Positions 36,195-44,963 of a stretch of DNA of 64,000 nucleotides are shown here, in pieces. The stretch is from Taibaiella sp041660405 (GTDB lineage Bacteria > Bacteroidota > Bacteroidia > Chitinophagales > Chitinophagaceae). The stretch is from positions 6,104 to 70,103 of the forward strand of contig JBAZWL010000025.1 in assembly GCA_041660405.1 (NCBI GenBank), written 5' to 3'. Made by a program: the position numbers and the translations under genes. A model generated the notes under the pieces. It saw only the letters and a program-made list of their open reading frames with translations, did no database searches and had not been told where the DNA came from. How positions within the stretch are numbered: the stretch's first letter is position 1; every line of letters starts with the position of its first letter.

Positions 36195-39100
36195 ATGCAA
36201 CACCATATAAGATATTTTTTGTTTTTCATCATTGCTGGTTCATTGCCATTAGTCACCCTTGCACAACCTACACCAAATCCACAGGACAATACTCCAAGTT
36301 CTATCCCTTCTATTCCGCCGGTTGGAGCTTACCCTGGGTTGACAGACATGAGCACCAGCCTAAAGAAAAACTACATCAGGAGTATCAGGCCGGACATGAG
36401 GACATCCATTTGGCCACCCAACTCGAGCAGCGGCAGTTACAACCGGCAGGTAACCCAATACTTTGATGGATTGGGAAGGCCATTACAAACGGTGAATAAA
36501 AGGGCGCATTTTGAAGGTTATGATATCGTTCAGCAGCACGTCTATGACGAAGCTGGCCGGGAAACTTACAAATACTTGCCTTTTGCGGTACCGGAAGCTG
36601 TTTCTACCGGAAATATATGTTTTCCAGCAAAAACAAGACTGGAAGATTTCTATTCGGGGACTCCGGGCGAAGAACCTTTTTCAAAAACAGAGTTTGATAA
36701 TTCTCCGTTAAACCGGATAACCAAACAAATGGCTCCTGGTCATAGCTGGGTTGGCAGCAGTAGAGGAGTAACCAATGCCTTGCTTTTTAATCAGCTTTCA
36801 GAAAATGTAAGGGTTTGGTCTGTTCCGGCAAGTGGATTGCCAACGACTGGCAGCGCTTATTCGGATGGCGATTTATATGTGTCTAAAACAACAGATGAAG
36901 ACGGAAAAACAGTTATTGAGTATAAAAATAAGTCGGGACAGGTTGTATTGCATAAAACGCAGGTTTCTGAAAACCCAGGATCCTCACACACCGGATATGC
37001 CTGTACTTATTACGTGTATGACGATCTTGCGCGTCTGCGTTATGTTATTCCGCCTAAGGCCGTTGAGACAATTGAAGGTCTCAGCTGGAATCTAAGTTCT
37101 GTAACCGAGCTGTGCTACAGTTACACTTATAATACCAAGGGACTTTTGACGTCCAAAAAAATCCCGGGGAAGGGGGCGGAGACTTTTTATTACGATGCGA
37201 GAAACCGACAGATTCTTTATCAGGATGCAAAGCTTTCTGCACAAGGTAAATGGCAATTTACTATTTACGATGCGTTAAACAGGCCACTTATTACTGGTAT
37301 CTTTACTACTTCATTCAATACCAGTAATTTTAATGACATTCTTTATGGGCCATCATCACCGCCATCTACAAATATTTTTTCTTTCTTTAAAAATTATAAT
37401 CTCTGGCACCAGTACCCTACATCTATTGATGGTTGCGTTATTCTAAGTTATAACTACTATGATAACTACACTGACGGAGGATTAGCAAGTACTTTTGCTT
37501 ATGACGTAACGCAACTCGGCACCATATATGCTTCGGTCTTTTTGGACTATCCTTCTTTGTCAAAGAATGTGCAGGGACTATTGGCGGGTAACAAAGTGAA
37601 AATATTAGACCCGGATAATCCTAACGCCGGCTGGATCACATCAGTGAATTATTACGATGAAAAAGGACGGGTTATTCAGTCACAATCGATCAATCACCTC
37701 GGTGGCGCAGAGGTAAGTTCAAATTTGTATTATGTTCATGGCATGCTGCGCAGGAATGTTCTTAGACATTTTAATCCCCTCGTTCAAGCAGTGCCAAATG
37801 CAAATGATCTGCTTGAGGAGATTAAAATAGACAGAACTTACGAAAATAAGATAGGAAACGGCGGTAGTGGGCTGACCTGGCACATATCCCAATCTATTAA
37901 TAACGGGATCTATTATGATCTTGCGTTTTATCAGCATGACCATCTGGGGAGAATTACCACTAAGGAATTTCCGGCAGGAGTAGTCTTACAAGAGTATAAC
38001 ACCAGGGGATTCTTAAATCACATCGAATATGAAAACTTCAACCAGGCACAAACAGCACCGCACCGTTTTGAGGAGAATCTATACTATGACAACGGCTTTA
38101 AAAGTCAGTATTATAGTGGGAACATCGCTGGTATAACCTGGAGTGGGTCAGACGGCATTCCAAAATCATATGGTTACAGTTACGATAAACTAAACAGGCT
38201 TACTCATGCTGAATTCAGGCGTAATGACGGCAGTGGCTGGCAAAATACGGATTACGATTATACAGCATCAAACATTACTTATGATCCGAATGGTAATCTG
38301 CAATCCATGAATCAGATGGTGCCAGTCGCCACTCCTGGGGCGCCTGCGATGCTCATGGATGGGCTTACCTATAACTATGCGCCTAACACTAATAAGCTGA
38401 TCAAGGTTACTGACAATGTACCTGCCGCAAACACAGCTGTATTCCCCGATTTCAAAGACGAAGCAAATTTTAACGAAGAGTATGCTTATGACGGGAATGG
38501 CAATATGATTACTGATAAGAATAAACATATATCTTCGATAACCTACAACTTCTTTAATAAGCCTGAAAAGATAGTAGTTGACGGTAAAGGAACTATCACT
38601 TACATATATGATGCAACGGGTAAGCGTTTACAAAAAAGAATAGATAGCACTTCAGCGAATCCCGGACCAGATGAAGTTTATGATTATATAGGTAACTTTG
38701 TCTACAAGAACAATGTTCTTCAATACATCACAAACGAGGAAGGCCGCGCAAGGCCAGTTGCAAATCAGGAAACGAACTTTAATACAAAGTTTGTTTATGA
38801 CTATTTTATTAAGGATCATTTGGGCAACGTGAGAAGTACTGTAACAGCCACACCGATGAATGCTAATTACCTTGCCCGGCATGAATTGTCAGCAGCCAAT
38901 ATAGAACAACTGGTTTTTGACAATATTGCAAATGTAAGGGATGGTAAACCGGGCAGCACAGACCCTAATGACGGGATGGCTGCAAGGTTGAGCGGTAGTA
39001 TACCAGACAAAAGAGTAGGTACGGCAATAATGCTGCGGACTATGCCCGGCGATCGTTTTAATATAAGTGTTGATGCTTATTACGAAGGTCAATTTACACA

Positions 39101-40523
39101 GGACGATGGAGTTGGAACAGAGAGCGTAATCAGTTCCCTTTTAAGTGCTTTAACAGGAGGGATCAATTACGACGGTGTTCCATTATCTGAACTTCCGGAG
39201 AACGTGCGAACTATTAATAGCGCTTTGACTAACCCCCAGCTTGCAGCACAGTTAGATAATTTGGTTAGCAGCAATAATAACCCTAATGCGCCTAAGGCTC
39301 ATTTGAATTATTTGTTCTTCAACAACAAATTGGAATTAATTCCCGGTAAAAGCGGGGCAGTCCAGGTGCCGGTAAATCCCGGTGGGTGGCTTCCCATTAG
39401 TCCGGCGACCGGAGGGGTTTTCGGCCAAGCCCAAACTGACGAACCAGGGTATGTTATCATATATATAGACAATCAGAGTTTGGGGAAAGATGTGTGGTTT
39501 GATAATCTTACAGTTGGGCATTACACGAGTGATGTGATTGAGGAAAATCACTACTATCCATTCGGGCTCACTCTGGCAACTGCGGAAGCGCCCAATGTAA
39601 CCAGAAATCCATTGAAATTTAACACAAAGGAACTTGAAAAGCGTTTCGGGCTGGAAATGTATGATTTTGGTGCGAGAATGCAAGACCCGCAATTAGGAAT
39701 ATGGCATGCACCTGATATGATGGCTGAGAAATTTTATCATGAATCACCTTATAATTACGCTGGTAATAATCCGGTTCGCAATATCGATATTGGCGGCTTG
39801 TTAAAAGCATCTTACAATTCAGGCGCACTCAAGGAGTATGGGGTCACTAATGCAGATATAAAAATGTTTGAAACAATAGTCAATAATGTTGGCAATTTGG
39901 TGCGAAACAACCCCCAAGCCCTTGAAGCAATAGCCAATACGACGGGGTTTTCCAAGGATAGGATACTTAGTGAGTTTCAAGCCGGGCAAGGCCCTGAAGT
40001 AAGATTGGTTCCTATGGGTGGCGGAGCGCGGGGTACCATGAGTGGAATCACCTTAGATCCATCAGTAATGACATATTTAAGAGGTCTGGATCCCGCGGAC
40101 AAGGAGGCCTATAACGAACAACTACTAGGAATCGCTATGTCATTGATTCACGAGTATGGGCACTATGGAGATCAAACAACCAATGATGGTAACAATTCAG
40201 GGCAATATGAGGTTGGTGAAAGGGATAACTCAGCAGGAGGGAAAACGACCTTTAGGAAGTCCTATAAAGAAATATTCGGTGGTAATAACATTGATAAGGG
40301 CAAACAAAAGTATACATTAAGTCCCACTGGTCATAGAGGAACCGATATCGAGGTCATCGGATTCGGAGTTACAGGTGATATCGACAATAAAGGTAAAGCA
40401 TCGGTTTATCCCAGAACTGAATATTCTGAAATTATCGATTCAAAAGATTTACCAACGCCACCCAAACAATTGCCCAATGAAGCAGCAGACGATAACATTC
40501 GTAAATCCTTAGGTGTAAAATAA
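36195..40523 (+). CDS. DUF6443 RHS effector with metallopeptidase-like C-terminal toxin
   Basis: 1442 residues with a signal peptide (to about residue 23, LVTLAQ). The DUF6443 region follows (YFDGLGRPLQTVNKRAHFEG), then a long run of YD repeats and an RHS core closing YYPFGL...GARMQDPQLGIW...YNYAGNNPVRNIDIGG at about residue 1201. Residues 1202-1442 are a separate tip carrying HEYGHYGD at 1319-1326, an HExxH zinc-protease motif with a downstream acidic residue. RHS shells encapsulate and release such tips against competitors. The gene ends in TAATG, overlapping the next start, which fits a toxin-immunity pair. The proteolytic target is unknown. Confidence 0.88.
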   Translation: MQHHIRYFLFFIIAGSLPLVTLAQPTPNPQDNTPSSIPSIPPVGAYPGLTDMSTSLKKNYIRSIRPDMRTSIWPPNSSSGSYNRQVTQYFDGLGRPLQTVNKRAHFEGYDIVQQHVYDEAGRETYKYLPFAVPEAVSTGNICFPAKTRLEDFYSGTPGEEPFSKTEFDNSPLNRITKQMAPGHSWVGSSRGVTNALLFNQLSENVRVWSVPASGLPTTGSAYSDGDLYVSKTTDEDGKTVIEYKNKSGQVVLHKTQVSENPGSSHTGYACTYYVYDDLARLRYVIPPKAVETIEGLSWNLSSVTELCYSYTYNTKGLLTSKKIPGKGAETFYYDARNRQILYQDAKLSAQGKWQFTIYDALNRPLITGIFTTSFNTSNFNDILYGPSSPPSTNIFSFFKNYNLWHQYPTSIDGCVILSYNYYDNYTDGGLASTFAYDVTQLGTIYASVFLDYPSLSKNVQGLLAGNKVKILDPDNPNAGWITSVNYYDEKGRVIQSQSINHLGGAEVSSNLYYVHGMLRRNVLRHFNPLVQAVPNANDLLEEIKIDRTYENKIGNGGSGLTWHISQSINNGIYYDLAFYQHDHLGRITTKEFPAGVVLQEYNTRGFLNHIEYENFNQAQTAPHRFEENLYYDNGFKSQYYSGNIAGITWSGSDGIPKSYGYSYDKLNRLTHAEFRRNDGSGWQNTDYDYTASNITYDPNGNLQSMNQMVPVATPGAPAMLMDGLTYNYAPNTNKLIKVTDNVPAANTAVFPDFKDEANFNEEYAYDGNGNMITDKNKHISSITYNFFNKPEKIVVDGKGTITYIYDATGKRLQKRIDSTSANPGPDEVYDYIGNFVYKNNVLQYITNEEGRARPVANQETNFNTKFVYDYFIKDHLGNVRSTVTATPMNANYLARHELSAANIEQLVFDNIANVRDGKPGSTDPNDGMAARLSGSIPDKRVGTAIMLRTMPGDRFNISVDAYYEGQFTQDDGVGTESVISSLLSALTGGINYDGVPLSELPENVRTINSALTNPQLAAQLDNLVSSNNNPNAPKAHLNYLFFNNKLELIPGKSGAVQVPVNPGGWLPISPATGGVFGQAQTDEPGYVIIYIDNQSLGKDVWFDNLTVGHYTSDVIEENHYYPFGLTLATAEAPNVTRNPLKFNTKELEKRFGLEMYDFGARMQDPQLGIWHAPDMMAEKFYHESPYNYAGNNPVRNIDIGGLLKASYNSGALKEYGVTNADIKMFETIVNNVGNLVRNNPQALEAIANTTGFSKDRILSEFQAGQGPEVRLVPMGGGARGTMSGITLDPSVMTYLRGLDPADKEAYNEQLLGIAMSLIHEYGHYGDQTTNDGNNSGQYEVGERDNSAGGKTTFRKSYKEIFGGNNIDKGKQKYTLSPTGHRGTDIEVIGFGVTGDIDNKGKASVYPRTEYSEIIDSKDLPTPPKQLPNEAADDNIRKSLGVK

Positions 40524-41152
40524 TGAACAAGAAAAAATTAAGTGCCGTAATTGGGTTGATTCTAATAAATTTTACGCTTTTTGCGCAATCTGATTGTTCT
40601 ATATACCGAAAGGTGGTGGATACCATTTATCGTAGGGTCAACATTTCGTTGTACAATCCGAGTCAACAATATCCGGTTGATCCAATCACGCCGAAAATTG
40701 ATACCAACTCTTTAAGTGAAAGAAATGAGACTCCTCATTTCCTGTATATTCAGAGCTTTGTAACTCAGTTACAGCAGTCAGATGTCCGCTATTGGTTTGC
40801 AGACCAAATTGGAAGTAAAGGTCTTAGAAAAATGATTTTTGTTAAATCAAAATATAAAGATCTTAGACCTTGTTCCTTCGACGCAGAAGAATACTGTTAT
40901 AAGTTTGTAGATTCATTGCAAGATCGTGAGGTCTATGATAAATTAGAGTATTGCGACAAAAATAAAAAGAATCTGAAGCCACAAAGTATAACTCTCTCAA
41001 ATATTCTATATTCGAAGAATAATAATTTGGCCTTACTTAGAGCAGATTTAGTGGCCGATTTTTCTGCGATCCGTAGTATGCGGTGGCTTGTTTTAATGGA
41101 ACTGAGGAATGGAGAATGGCAAGTAAAAAAGATTCAAGGAAGTACTAAGTAG
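40523..41152 (+). CDS. Secreted protein, candidate immunity to the RHS metallopeptidase tip
   Basis: 209 residues with an N-terminal signal (MNKKKLSAVIGLILINFTLFAQ). Its ATG overlaps the effector stop (TAATG). The mature part shows no family I recognise; it has several Cys residues (C24, C117, C124, C143 approximately) and ends EWQVKKIQGSTK. Position directly after a polymorphic toxin and export to the periplasm make immunity the best guess. A strong terminator follows. Confidence 0.7.
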   Translation: MNKKKLSAVIGLILINFTLFAQSDCSIYRKVVDTIYRRVNISLYNPSQQYPVDPITPKIDTNSLSERNETPHFLYIQSFVTQLQQSDVRYWFADQIGSKGLRKMIFVKSKYKDLRPCSFDAEEYCYKFVDSLQDREVYDKLEYCDKNKKNLKPQSITLSNILYSKNNNLALLRADLVADFSAIRSMRWLVLMELRNGEWQVKKIQGSTK

Positions 41153-41196
41153 ACGCCATGGGAGTAGTGTAGGGTTTAATATTGAGCTAAAGTTCA

Positions 41197-41235
41197 AGCA
41201 GCAAAAAAGGTATACCTACTTTTTTGCTGCTTTTT
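41197..41235 (+). terminator. Terminator of the RHS operon
   Basis: A 13-bp perfect stem (AGCAGCAAAAAAG and complement) with a 9-nt loop and T6 end, 45 bp after the immunity-candidate stop. Confidence 0.9.
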
Positions 41236-41358
41236 TGTGCCCTTAAATTTCACATTTTGTGATGTGAACATCTCCTGAATTTTTGGGTGTTAATTATTCT
41301 CAGACAACAATGAATTCCAGTGGATAATCTCTCTGAAACTCGTTTGCAGAAACTTATG

Positions 41359-41390
41359 GATCAGCTCACCTGATCTAAATTTGATCAGCT
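41359..41390. promoter_or_regulatory. Operator-like repeats before the HTH gene
   Basis: Two direct copies of GATCAGCT, 24 bp apart, with an internal perfect inverted repeat CTGATC-7-GATCAG at 41370-41388. A weaker relative (TTCACCAGTCCTAAATTTG) lies at about 41429-41447. It could be the site of one of the two small DNA-binding proteins downstream. The rest of 41236-41526 shows nothing else. Confidence 0.45.
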
Positions 41391-41453
41391 AAGCAGTTTC
41401 TCATCTTTCCCATTTAAATTCGCAGGAGTTCACCAGTCCTAAATTTGAAGTGG

Positions 41454-41485
41454 TTGCAGGTTTTTGTGTAGCCTCAATAACTTTG
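41454..41485 (+). promoter_or_regulatory. Promoter of the excisionase-like gene
   Basis: TTG at 41454-41456 and TAACTTTG at 41478-41485, spaced 21 bp; the gene starts at 41527. Confidence 0.55.
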
Positions 41486-41526
41486 CATTGGTATAGATAG
41501 ATTAGTCATAAAGTAAATCAGTGGGT

Positions 41527-41811
41527 ATGCAGATAGAGATGGTTACGAGGGAAGATTTACAGAACTTCAAGGCTGAATTATTACAGGAGCTGAAACAGTT
41601 CATTTCGGCAGTATCAACAGACAAACAGAAGACATGGCTGAAAGGCCACGAGGTAAGGAAGCTGCTCAAAATATCAGCAGGTACGTTACAAAACCTGCGG
41701 GTTAACGGGCAACTCCATCCTTCCAAAATCGGTGGGAGTTTTTATTATCCTTACCCTGAGATAGAATCCTTATTGGAAAAAGGTAAAACAGATAAGGATG
41801 GAAACAGATAA
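41527..41811 (+). CDS. Helix-turn-helix (excisionase/MerR-like) DNA-binding protein
   Basis: 94 residues from the ATG at 41527; a GTG at 41521 would add two. A helical, possibly coiled-coil N-terminus (REDLQNFKAELLQELKQFI) precedes an HTH_17-like domain (TWLKGHEVRKLLKISAGTLQNLRVNGQLHPSKIGG). Such proteins recur near the ends of Bacteroidota integrative elements and often act as excision or replication regulators. It overlaps the next gene by 14 bp. Confidence 0.82.
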   Translation: MQIEMVTREDLQNFKAELLQELKQFISAVSTDKQKTWLKGHEVRKLLKISAGTLQNLRVNGQLHPSKIGGSFYYPYPEIESLLEKGKTDKDGNR

Positions 41812-42079
41812 CAAACTTGCGCTGCGCCTGATCTCTCTTTCAGAGGATCAGCAGCTTTCTGTCCGGCACATCGGAATTTACTTTGCACTCCTGAATTTGT
41901 GGTATCGCAACAAACTGGAAAGCCCATTCAGGATTACGAGGAAAGGGGTCATGCAATTGGCAAGGATCGGTAGCATTGCCACCTATCATAAATGCATCGC
42001 TGATTTGGCAGACCGGGGTTATATTACCTATCAACCCTCTTACGATCCCTATAAAGGAAGCTGTATCTATATCTTATAA
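41798..42079 (+). CDS. Small winged-helix-like protein
   Basis: 93 residues, coupled to the preceding HTH gene by a 14-bp overlap. Pattern RHIGIYFALLNLWYRNKLES then ITRKGVMQLARIGSIATYHKCIADLADRGYITYQ is a DnaD/RepA-like winged helix: a recognition helix and a wing with bulky aromatic residues. It is the last gene of element A. Possible role in excision or replication of the circular form. Confidence 0.7.
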   Translation: METDNKLALRLISLSEDQQLSVRHIGIYFALLNLWYRNKLESPFRITRKGVMQLARIGSIATYHKCIADLADRGYITYQPSYDPYKGSCIYIL

Positions 42080-42155
42080 AACGGAATGAAAATAATACTG
42101 ATTATAAAATGGATTTCTTATCTTTGCGTCAGCATTTGCAACAAGGGAACAAAGT

Positions 42156-42175
42156 GGTGAGTGATTCGGTGAGTA
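42156..42175. other. Integrase arm-type sites, element A right end
   Basis: GGTGAGTG (42156-42163) and GGTGAGTA (42168-42175), again 12 bp apart, 65 bp before the att remnant. Same code and spacing as 17559-17578. Confidence 0.75.
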
Positions 42176-42239
42176 GGGAAAAAATTAGGTTTTAATGAAT
42201 TGATTTATAGTCCGTTACATATTTAAATAAAATTACATC

Positions 42240-42248
42240 GGAATCACA
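42240..42248 (+). other. Internal att remnant between elements A and B
   Basis: CGGAATCAC, identical to the last 8 nt of tRNA-Lys plus the next base. Nine bases alone would be weak. It is supported by arm-site pairs on both sides and by a terminator hairpin and integrase-like gene at the same distances as at the left end. Confidence 0.65.
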
Positions 42249-42274
42249 ATAGCCACTCTTAGGAGTGGCTATTT
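42249..42274 (+). terminator. Terminator just inside element B
   Basis: An 11-bp perfect stem (AATAGCCACTC and complement), TTAG loop and T-run, immediately after the att remnant. Confidence 0.88.
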
Positions 42275-42360
42275 TTGTTTAAACCCGCTTGAAATCATTC
42301 AAAATAAGGGTTTTCTAAAAAAAAGCATAACAGATAGAAGCAAAGGAAAACAAGGCAAAG

Positions 42361-42405
42361 GGGTACTTGTAAGGGTACCGGTTTTATTTGTTTATTTTGG
42401 TACCC
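42361..42405. other. Integrase arm-type sites, element B left end
   Basis: GGGTAC at 42361-42366 and 42373-42378 (12-bp spacing) and the inverted GTACCC at 42400-42405. The layout of two direct copies plus one inverted copy is the same as in element A, but with a different sequence. Confidence 0.72.
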
Positions 42406-42478
42406 TCGATTGGCCCGAAGGTTTGTGTGTGTAGGGTTTTAGGTTCGAGCGATTATTCGTCCACCTAAAAAATGTGTT

Positions 42479-43303
42479 ATGAAGGTTAATGAAAAACTCT
42501 CCATGTTACTCATACTGGAGAAATCAAAAATGTCAAAAGATGGCAAAGCGCCCATTACGGTACGATTGACCATAGACTGTAAAAGAGCAGAAATGTCCCT
42601 TGGCCACAAGGTCAGCCCTGAAATGTGGAACCAGGATGCCGGTATGGCTATTGGCAGCAGCATAGAATCCCGGCAGATCAATGGAACCATTGATCGCGTA
42701 AAAGTTAAACTCCGCCAGCAGTACGACTTTCTTGCTGCCCAACATGAATATGTTTCTGCACAAATGGTCAAAGCCGCTTACCAGAATAAAAAGAAACCTG
42801 ACGATGGTAAATCCTTTTTGCAGACCATTGACTTCATGATCGAAAAAATGGAAAAGAAGGTGGAGAAGGAAAAGCTTGCCAAAGGCACACTAAGCAGGTG
42901 GCGCACTACGAGGGGTAAGATTGTTGATTTTCTAAACTTTGAATACCATGTTAAGGAGAGAGAGTTAAATAATTTTACCCAGCAGTTCGTTTCCGATCAG
43001 CTCGAAATGTCTGTTAATTCATATAGCCAGTTAGAACGAGGAATGACTCCGATCAATATTGATCGTCTACAACGCTTAGCTGACTTATATCACATGAGTT
43101 TGACAGACCTGATTGGTTTAGCTGATCAGACTTTTTTTGGTACTGTTACAAATAGTGCAGTGCACAATGTATCAGATGCAATTACAATCAACAATGGAAT
43201 TTCTGAAGAAGAAAGGAAAATGTATAAGGATACTATTGCTCGGCTGGAACAGCAGAATAATAAGCTGATGAATTTAATTGATAAACTATCTGAAAAACTA
43301 TAA
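42479..43303 (+). CDS. Chimera: integrase N-terminus fused to XRE-type HTH and coiled coil
   Basis: 274 residues. Residues 1-155 are the arm-binding and start of the SAM-like domain of a tyrosine integrase (APITVRLTIDCKRAEMSLGH; KGTLSRWRTTRGKIVDFLNF). At about 155-160 the sequence switches in frame to an XRE helix-turn-helix (NNFTQQFVSDQLEMSVNSYS, QLERGMTPINIDRLQRLADL). It ends in a helical tail (RKMYKDTIARLEQQNNKLMN). All integrase catalytic residues are missing. It looks like a deletion junction that happens to keep the frame. The product could still bind the GGGTAC arm sites, and possibly act as a regulator. Confidence 0.82.
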   Translation: MKVNEKLSMLLILEKSKMSKDGKAPITVRLTIDCKRAEMSLGHKVSPEMWNQDAGMAIGSSIESRQINGTIDRVKVKLRQQYDFLAAQHEYVSAQMVKAAYQNKKKPDDGKSFLQTIDFMIEKMEKKVEKEKLAKGTLSRWRTTRGKIVDFLNFEYHVKERELNNFTQQFVSDQLEMSVNSYSQLERGMTPINIDRLQRLADLYHMSLTDLIGLADQTFFGTVTNSAVHNVSDAITINNGISEEERKMYKDTIARLEQQNNKLMNLIDKLSEKL

Positions 43304-43351
43304 AAGAAGTTTGCTAACCACAGATTCACATCTACTAATATTGTAACAGAC

Positions 43352-43633
43352 ATGAAGAACATTATTGAATTTTATTACCAAGGTGAGTGTATTGAGCAAC
43401 GAAAATATAATGACCTATTTATAGAACCACAAATTGGAGATGTCGTTAATATACAATTTACAAATCCGTCATATAATGAGTACGGTAATTGGTGGCTTGT
43501 CCAAGAAAGAAGAATTATATTCTTCGACATGAGAACTCCTAATTTAAGGCAAACGCTAATGGTTAATATATTACCCGATAAACATAAAGGGGAGTGGAAG
43601 TCTGACCCATTTTACAATAGAGAAACTCACTAA
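43352..43633 (+). CDS. Hypothetical small protein
   Basis: 93 residues, soluble, acidic-aromatic (IGDVVNIQFTNPSYNEYGNW). Beta-rich with no signal or membrane segment and no family I recognise. It stands 48 bp after the chimera on the same strand and could share its transcript. Confidence 0.55.
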   Translation: MKNIIEFYYQGECIEQRKYNDLFIEPQIGDVVNIQFTNPSYNEYGNWWLVQERRIIFFDMRTPNLRQTLMVNILPDKHKGEWKSDPFYNRETH

Positions 43634-43685
43634 ATAAAGGTATTTGGTTTGAAAAACCCTTCGTTTACAATTAATTCAGATTAAC

Positions 43686-44210
43686 ATGAGTGAGGAAAGT
43701 AATGTCCTACAAACCACAAGTCAAGAAGAATATGAGCGAAAAAAAGCGGAATATGATTTATTAGTGAAGACTGAGAAACAGCATTACCATGGGTTAATTG
43801 AAAAGAGTAGCGACTATTTTGAGAAGCAAGTTATTTACGTCGCAGCAGGGACATTAACAGCCATGGTTTTCATTTTAGATAAATTTTTCAAAAATTCAGA
43901 CATTAATTACAATCTAATATTTTACAGTTGGGCTTTTTGTGGTGGTACTATTGTAATTAATTTAGTTTCGCATTTTGCTGCTGTGCATGTTTTTAAACAT
44001 ATTCATAGAAAATTACCTGCTAAAACTAAGCAGGAAGAAAAAATTCTTAATCGGAAATTAAAGTTCTCTTTGTACTTTAACCTCGTGTCTTTAATTTCAT
44101 ATTTCATTGGAATAATTGTATTTTTTGTATTCATAAAGCAAAATATTAACTATTTGAATTTACCACAGAACATTCATAAAAAAGTTGAAATAAAGTCATC
44201 CAAAAATTAA
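43686..44210 (+). CDS. Three-TM membrane protein with charged N-terminal region
   Basis: 174 residues. A ~45-residue charged helical N-terminus (ERKKAEYDLLVKTEKQHYHG) is followed by three hydrophobic segments at about 48-68, 78-104 and 125-150 (QVIYVAAGTLTAMVFILDKF; FYSWAFCGGTIVINLVSHFA; YFNLVSLISYFIGIIVFFVF). No family is recognised. It is followed 30 bp later by a 49-residue proline-rich ORF. The arrangement, a small membrane protein plus a tiny partner on a mobile element, is reminiscent of effector pairs but unproven. Confidence 0.6.
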   Translation: MSEESNVLQTTSQEEYERKKAEYDLLVKTEKQHYHGLIEKSSDYFEKQVIYVAAGTLTAMVFILDKFFKNSDINYNLIFYSWAFCGGTIVINLVSHFAAVHVFKHIHRKLPAKTKQEEKILNRKLKFSLYFNLVSLISYFIGIIVFFVFIKQNINYLNLPQNIHKKVEIKSSKN

Positions 44211-44240
44211 TTATCGTATACATTAAAACTTAAAAGTATC

Positions 44241-44390
44241 ATGAGCAAAGAGAATTCAAATCCTTCGAACATTGGACCTGATTTAGGCAGCATAAGTGGT
44301 AGCACGGATACCGTGGGCATTACAGTTATACCAGTCCCCCTTCCGCCACCACCACCAAGTAATACAGCACCTACTGACTCATCAGAATAA
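44241..44390 (+). CDS. 49-residue proline/serine-rich ORF
   Basis: Starts MSKENSNPSNIGPDLGSISG and has a run PVPLPPPPPSN before the TAA. Low complexity, no signal peptide. It follows the three-TM protein closely and has an independent ATG. Codon content looks protein-like but the length makes this tentative. Confidence 0.45.
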   Translation: MSKENSNPSNIGPDLGSISGSTDTVGITVIPVPLPPPPPSNTAPTDSSE

Positions 44391-44420
44391 ATGGGATTAT
44401 CTGTTATCTATTTCGTCTTC

Positions 44421-44949
44421 CATGAGGCATATCTCTCATAGAAGACGGCACTGTATTCCGCAATGCTATTTGAAATGGTTTGCAGATGGGAAGGGTGTTA
44501 CCAATGTATACGATAAGATACAAGGAAGTCTTATCCTAAATCTGTAAGTAAGGTTGCATACGATGACCTTTTCTATCGCCCCCCCCAAAAAAATATTAAT
44601 CCTGATCAACTCTGTGATCAGGATTTTTTCGAAAAATAGTTCTTTGCTAAAGTAATAGAAACGCAGTTCAATTCCATTTTAAATACTATTAATACCAATG
44701 CAAAAGACTGACAAAATTCAAGTGCAGTTTTGACCGAATATGCTTTTTGCAGCTTTGATTGCTCTTCAATATTTAAGACTACCAAAGATTAGAAAAAAGT
44801 ATTCTGGTTTCTACCGTAAATTGGACGAAAAACGTCTGGAAATAATTAAGGCGATTTTCAAACAAGAATATCCAGAAAGCAGAACTTTCATAGGCTCAAT
44901 AAAAATTTCACGAAATGAAGGTGGGGAGCCAATGGAACAGGCGTATTAA
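44421..44949 (+). pseudogene. Decayed DUF4238-like gene
   Basis: Opens with a DUF4238-type start (RRHCIPQCYLKWFADGKGVT, NVYDK). It then breaks with frameshifts, one beside a C8 homopolymer near 44580, and resumes at 44740 with LFAALIALQYLRLPKIRKKY and NEGGEPMEQAY, which fit the family's middle. The 3' part is missing where the convergent transglutaminase-like gene begins. Second DUF4238 relic in the mobile region (see 28080-28625). Confidence 0.7.
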
Positions 44950-44963
44950 CTTGCGGTACTTTG

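Larger units (their letters stand above)
17458..42248. mobile_element. Element A: mobilizable island with intact integrase
   Basis: About 24.8 kb. The intact integrase is at its left end. Paired GGTGAGTA arm-like sites occur 102 bp from the left att and again 65 bp before the 9-bp att remnant at 42240. Contents: AbiE-like toxin-antitoxin, protease, beta-barrel and T9SS genes, redox operon, DUF4238 relic, relaxase/MobC, LytTR regulator, RHS toxin system, and two small DNA-binding proteins at the right end. Confidence 0.75.
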
